Part shown: one piece after another, positions 20,099 through 22,656 of the stretch
Position numbering within the stretch: position 1 is the stretch's first letter
How the letters are laid out: the number at the start of each line of letters is the position of its first letter
Virus record (IMG/VR): IMGVR_UViG_3300020215_000143
Span: 1-22,656 of that record
Direction: 5' to 3' (one strand)
Length of the DNA: 22,656 bases
Source: a virus
The notes under the pieces: generated by a model
What the model was told of the DNA's origin: nothing
Seen by the model: the letters and a program-made list of their open reading frames with translations, nothing else
The model's database searches: none
Made by a program: the position numbers and the translations under genes

Positions 20099-22332
20099 TC
20101 GTTTCGCTGGGGCCCTTCGGATGGCTGCCGCTGGGGTCTCTACCGCCCGGCAGCGACGCATCTGTTCCTAATCCAGTTGCGGCCCTCCTGGACGACGCAA
20201 CCGGCAGGAAAACGATCCTGCTGCGTGCCCGTCCCTATGACCCTGTTGGCGCCCAGATCGTGGACGTGCTGATCTCGAACGATGGGTATGCCTCAGGTGC
20301 TACGGATACCTGGCCGGACGGCACTTCTCAGCCGCACCAGAAATTCAGAGCCCGCCTGGGAAAGCCGGCCTATTCGATTGAAAGCGGAGTCCTCAGCGGC
20401 GGTGAGATCACGGATGGTTCGGTGCCTGCCTTCGGCGAGCAGAACGTCATCAACACCGACGGCGAGTTGAACGACCATCTCGGATACGTCTGGGAAGGCG
20501 CGAGCCTGGAGACGTACCTCGGCGCGCCGTCCTGGCCGCTCCAGGACTTTGCCTTGATCGGCAAGGGCTCCTGCGCCGGCATCGAGCCGTCTCTTCTGGG
20601 CTACACAATTCGCTTTCGGGATCCCGCCTACCGCCTGAAGCGGCGGAACATGCACACGCAACGGTACAGGGGGCACGACACCTGCCTACGATTCGATGGG
20701 GTCGACGACCGAGCGACAGGTGGCAACAACCTGAACCAGACCGGTTCCTGCACCTTCGAGATCTGGGCTTGGCCGGAAACGGCGGGAAGCTTCGGCAGGC
20801 TGTTCTCCAAGGACGACGGGGTGACGGGCTGGACCATCTTCGTAGACAGCGACGACATCTTCTTCTTCATCCGAGGCGGAACGCTGGTCAGCACCTCGGG
20901 CGACAGGCTCACCCGAAGTCAGTGGAACCACATCGCCGTGGTGCTCGATGTGGTGGCGGACACCGTCACCTTCTATGTCAACGGTGAGCAGGTTGGGCAG
21001 ACGACGTCCTACACTACGGTACCCGCGACGAACACGCACACGTTCTCGATCGGTGCGCGCCATGATGGCGCCTCGCCCTTCAAGGGCCGACTCGACGAGC
21101 CGCGCGTGTGGACGGGAGTTGCGCGCTCGGCTCAGGAGATCCGGGACAACTACCTCCTGCAACTCCCCTCGCAGGCAAATCTGAGCTACTGGTCCTTCGA
21201 CGATGCGACCGGGGCAACCGCCTTCGGCGACTCGGGCGCTGTGAACCTCACCATCACGGGGGCCCGCTGGGTGGACAGCCTCACCGGGGGCAAGGAGCTG
21301 GCTGGCCAGGCCGTGCCGACCATCTGGGGCCGGGTGCTGAAGTACCAGCCTGTCCTGGTAGGCCGCCTCGGCAACGTATACCAGGTCCACGACGACGACT
21401 TCGAGGAGGTGACCACGCTGGAGGATGGCGGGGTGGTCTCCTGGACTTCGGCTGGCGACTTCACCGATCCCGACGACGCCACTTTGACAGCCGGGCAGTA
21501 CTGCACCTCGAAGGCTCGCGGCCTCATCCGCCTTGGCTCTGCGCCGGTTCGAACGCTCACGGCGAATCTCAAGGGCGACAACACGGGCGGCTATGTTGAA
21601 GACGGGGCGCAACTCGTTCGCAGGATCGCGACGGGCCGCGGCGGCCTCACGGACCCGGACGAAATCGACCTCGCGAGCTTCGCCGCGATGGTGACGACCA
21701 ACTCGGCGCCTCTTGGCTACGCCACCCGGTTGGACACGGAATCGGTGGACGAGGTCATCGTCACGATCATGCGGACGCTCTACGGATGGCGCACGTTCAC
21801 CCGGCAAGGGTTGCTGGCGGTTGGACGGCTGGACGAGCCGGGCACTCCGCGCTTCACCCTGGGGCGGAAGACCCTCCGAAAGTTGAGCCTGCGGCGAATC
21901 AACACCTCGCCCGCATCGAAGGCATGGAAGCTGGGCTATGCCCGCTACTACCAGACGCTGAATCCCGAAGGGCTGGCGACGTCCTTGACACAGCAAGAGA
22001 AGCTCGACCGTGGCCAGTCGTACCGCTACGTCACCACTCCGGAGGATGCCTCGGTCGTGGCAGCCGACACCGACGCCGAGGTGCTCGAAGAGGACACCCT
22101 CTTCGCCCTAGAGGCGGACGCACTGGCCGAGGCGATCCGTCGCCAGGCGATCACCGGCGTGCCGCGGTACACCTACGAGGCGCCCCAGACGATCGGCCTC
22201 TACCAGTACGCGATCAACGACGACGCCGAGCTCGAAGTCAACCTGCACGCCCACAGCGGGAACTGGCCGTGCACTATCGTGCGCTACTCGGAGCGGGTGC
22301 CGGATGCCGTGGCGCTGGAGGTATGGGGCTGA
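20095..22332 (+). CDS. Tail hub/tip protein with inserted LamG lectin-like domain, 745 aa
   Basis: The start is TTG at 20095 overlapping the tape measure stop (TTGA). Residues about 40-195 and 400-745 resemble the N- and C-terminal halves of large phage tail hub proteins; key marks are YRG at the end of the first part and ELAGQAVPTIWGRVLKYQPVLV plus GNVYQVHDDDFE at the start of the second. Between them, residues 197 to about 395, lies a concanavalin A-like LamG domain: CLRFDGVDD, FEIWAW, WNHIAVVLD, VTFYVNGEQVG, KGRLDEPRVW and then YWSFDDATG. LamG domains bind glycans, so this may contact the host surface. The insertion falls in the loop that normally reads YRGtg..EG..dLaG. The C-terminal part has no cleavage or peptidase motif that I can see. 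Confidence 0.8.
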   Translation: MIVSLGPFGWLPLGSLPPGSDASVPNPVAALLDDATGRKTILLRARPYDPVGAQIVDVLISNDGYASGATDTWPDGTSQPHQKFRARLGKPAYSIESGVLSGGEITDGSVPAFGEQNVINTDGELNDHLGYVWEGASLETYLGAPSWPLQDFALIGKGSCAGIEPSLLGYTIRFRDPAYRLKRRNMHTQRYRGHDTCLRFDGVDDRATGGNNLNQTGSCTFEIWAWPETAGSFGRLFSKDDGVTGWTIFVDSDDIFFFIRGGTLVSTSGDRLTRSQWNHIAVVLDVVADTVTFYVNGEQVGQTTSYTTVPATNTHTFSIGARHDGASPFKGRLDEPRVWTGVARSAQEIRDNYLLQLPSQANLSYWSFDDATGATAFGDSGAVNLTITGARWVDSLTGGKELAGQAVPTIWGRVLKYQPVLVGRLGNVYQVHDDDFEEVTTLEDGGVVSWTSAGDFTDPDDATLTAGQYCTSKARGLIRLGSAPVRTLTANLKGDNTGGYVEDGAQLVRRIATGRGGLTDPDEIDLASFAAMVTTNSAPLGYATRLDTESVDEVIVTIMRTLYGWRTFTRQGLLAVGRLDEPGTPRFTLGRKTLRKLSLRRINTSPASKAWKLGYARYYQTLNPEGLATSLTQQEKLDRGQSYRYVTTPEDASVVAADTDAEVLEEDTLFALEADALAEAIRRQAITGVPRYTYEAPQTIGLYQYAINDDAELEVNLHAHSGNWPCTIVRYSERVPDAVALEVWG

Positions 22333-22656
22333 TGGGCAACTCACTTCTGATGACGCCGATGCTTTCCGACGCCGCGACCCTGTCGACGACCGCCCCCGTG
22401 GCGGCTTCGATGCCGCTCAACTACCTCCAGAAGACGCAGCCGACGGACACGTGCCGGTGGACGGACACGACTCAGGTCACCTTTGACGTGGACCTGACCG
22501 CAGCTTACGCCTCGGCCGGGGTGTCGTCGTGGAACTTCCTGGCGCTGCTGTTCACCAACTTCGCGGCCGGCGACCAGGTGACGATCAAGACCGCCAGTTC
22601 GCAGGCGAACCTCACCTCGTCGCCCGTGTTCACGTCCACCACCGACGCGTGGCCGG
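22332..22656 (+). CDS. Tail tip protein, N-terminal part (truncated at window end)
   Basis: The ATG at 22332 overlaps the TGA of the hub gene (TGATG); the frame is open to the window's end, giving about 108 residues. It starts MGNSLLMTPMLSDAATLS and continues with AASMPLNYLQKTQP, then WTDTTQVTFDVDLTAAY, a VSSWNFLALLFTNF strand and DQVTIKTASSQANL. This order (an xNLL.tP start, LP..NLq, then a jelly-roll-like rhythm of alternating strands) is typical of a tail protein encoded right after the hub in related phages. A carbohydrate-binding-like beta sandwich is possible. The C-terminus is outside the window, so no fuller call is possible. Confidence 0.7.
   Translation, partial: MGNSLLMTPMLSDAATLSTTAPVAASMPLNYLQKTQPTDTCRWTDTTQVTFDVDLTAAYASAGVSSWNFLALLFTNFAAGDQVTIKTASSQANLTSSPVFTSTTDAWP

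Noticed and set aside
20686-21996. A 436-codon minus-strand frame opposite the hub gene.
   Set aside because: It is antisense to a clear hub/LamG protein and has no domain or start signal.
1-22656. CRISPR arrays, tRNA genes, IS elements, attachment sites.
   Set aside because: No regularly spaced repeats, cloverleaf sequence, transposase or integrase gene, or terminal inverted repeats with target duplications were seen.

Overview
The window is a G+C-rich stretch of a tailed double-stranded DNA phage or prophage. It covers most of the head-packaging and tail module of a siphovirus-like particle: a DUF2280 small terminase, an ATPase-nuclease large terminase, a DUF4055-type portal, a Mu gpF/SPP1 gp7-like minor head protein, a scaffold, a P22-type coat protein, and then a lambda-style long non-contractile tail set (tail terminator, tail tube, G/GT chaperones with a frameshift, a very long tape measure, hub/tip proteins). 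No integrase, replication, lysis, tRNA or host gene is visible, so lysogeny cannot be judged. High G+C, Shine-Dalgarno starts and the family mix suggest a proteobacterial host, but this is inference.

Layout. 1-665: the end of a phage metallopeptidase gene and a small zinc-ribbon gene. 699-6245 (+): small terminase, large terminase, portal, three small unknown genes (4297, 4590, 4934), minor head protein. 6305-8334 (-): an antiparallel block. Its main operon starts with an XRE-family regulator behind a palindrome that overlaps a promoter. It runs through a 75-aa unknown protein, a head-tail neck protein and a DUF551-like gene broken by an in-frame amber codon, and ends in an HK97 gp10-like tail-completion protein. 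A second DUF551-like gene follows with its own promoter, like a moron. 8335-8575: a 241-bp divergent control region with a 12-bp perfect inverted repeat. 8576-22656 (+): scaffold, coat, small basic protein, DnaT-like connector, an HExxH protein, tail terminator, small protein, tail tube, chaperones G and GT, a 1922-aa tape measure, a hub-like protein carrying an inserted LamG lectin-like domain, and the start of another tail protein running off the window.

How it works together. The terminase pair packages DNA through the portal into a coat shell built on the scaffold. Neck proteins close the head; two of them are apparently the antiparallel genes. The tail tube polymerises along the tape measure with help from G/GT. 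The hub with its lectin-like insertion and the following gene form the tail tip. Many plus-strand genes overlap by 1-4 bases or nearly abut, consistent with operon expression and translational coupling.

The most notable points are the antiparallel regulator-led neck operon, the DUF551 gene with an in-frame TAG, a lambda-identical GGGAAAG slippery site at the G/T junction, a small domain shared by the neck and tail-tube proteins, and the LamG insertion in the hub. I saw no defence system, CRISPR array or clearly unprecedented enzyme system.
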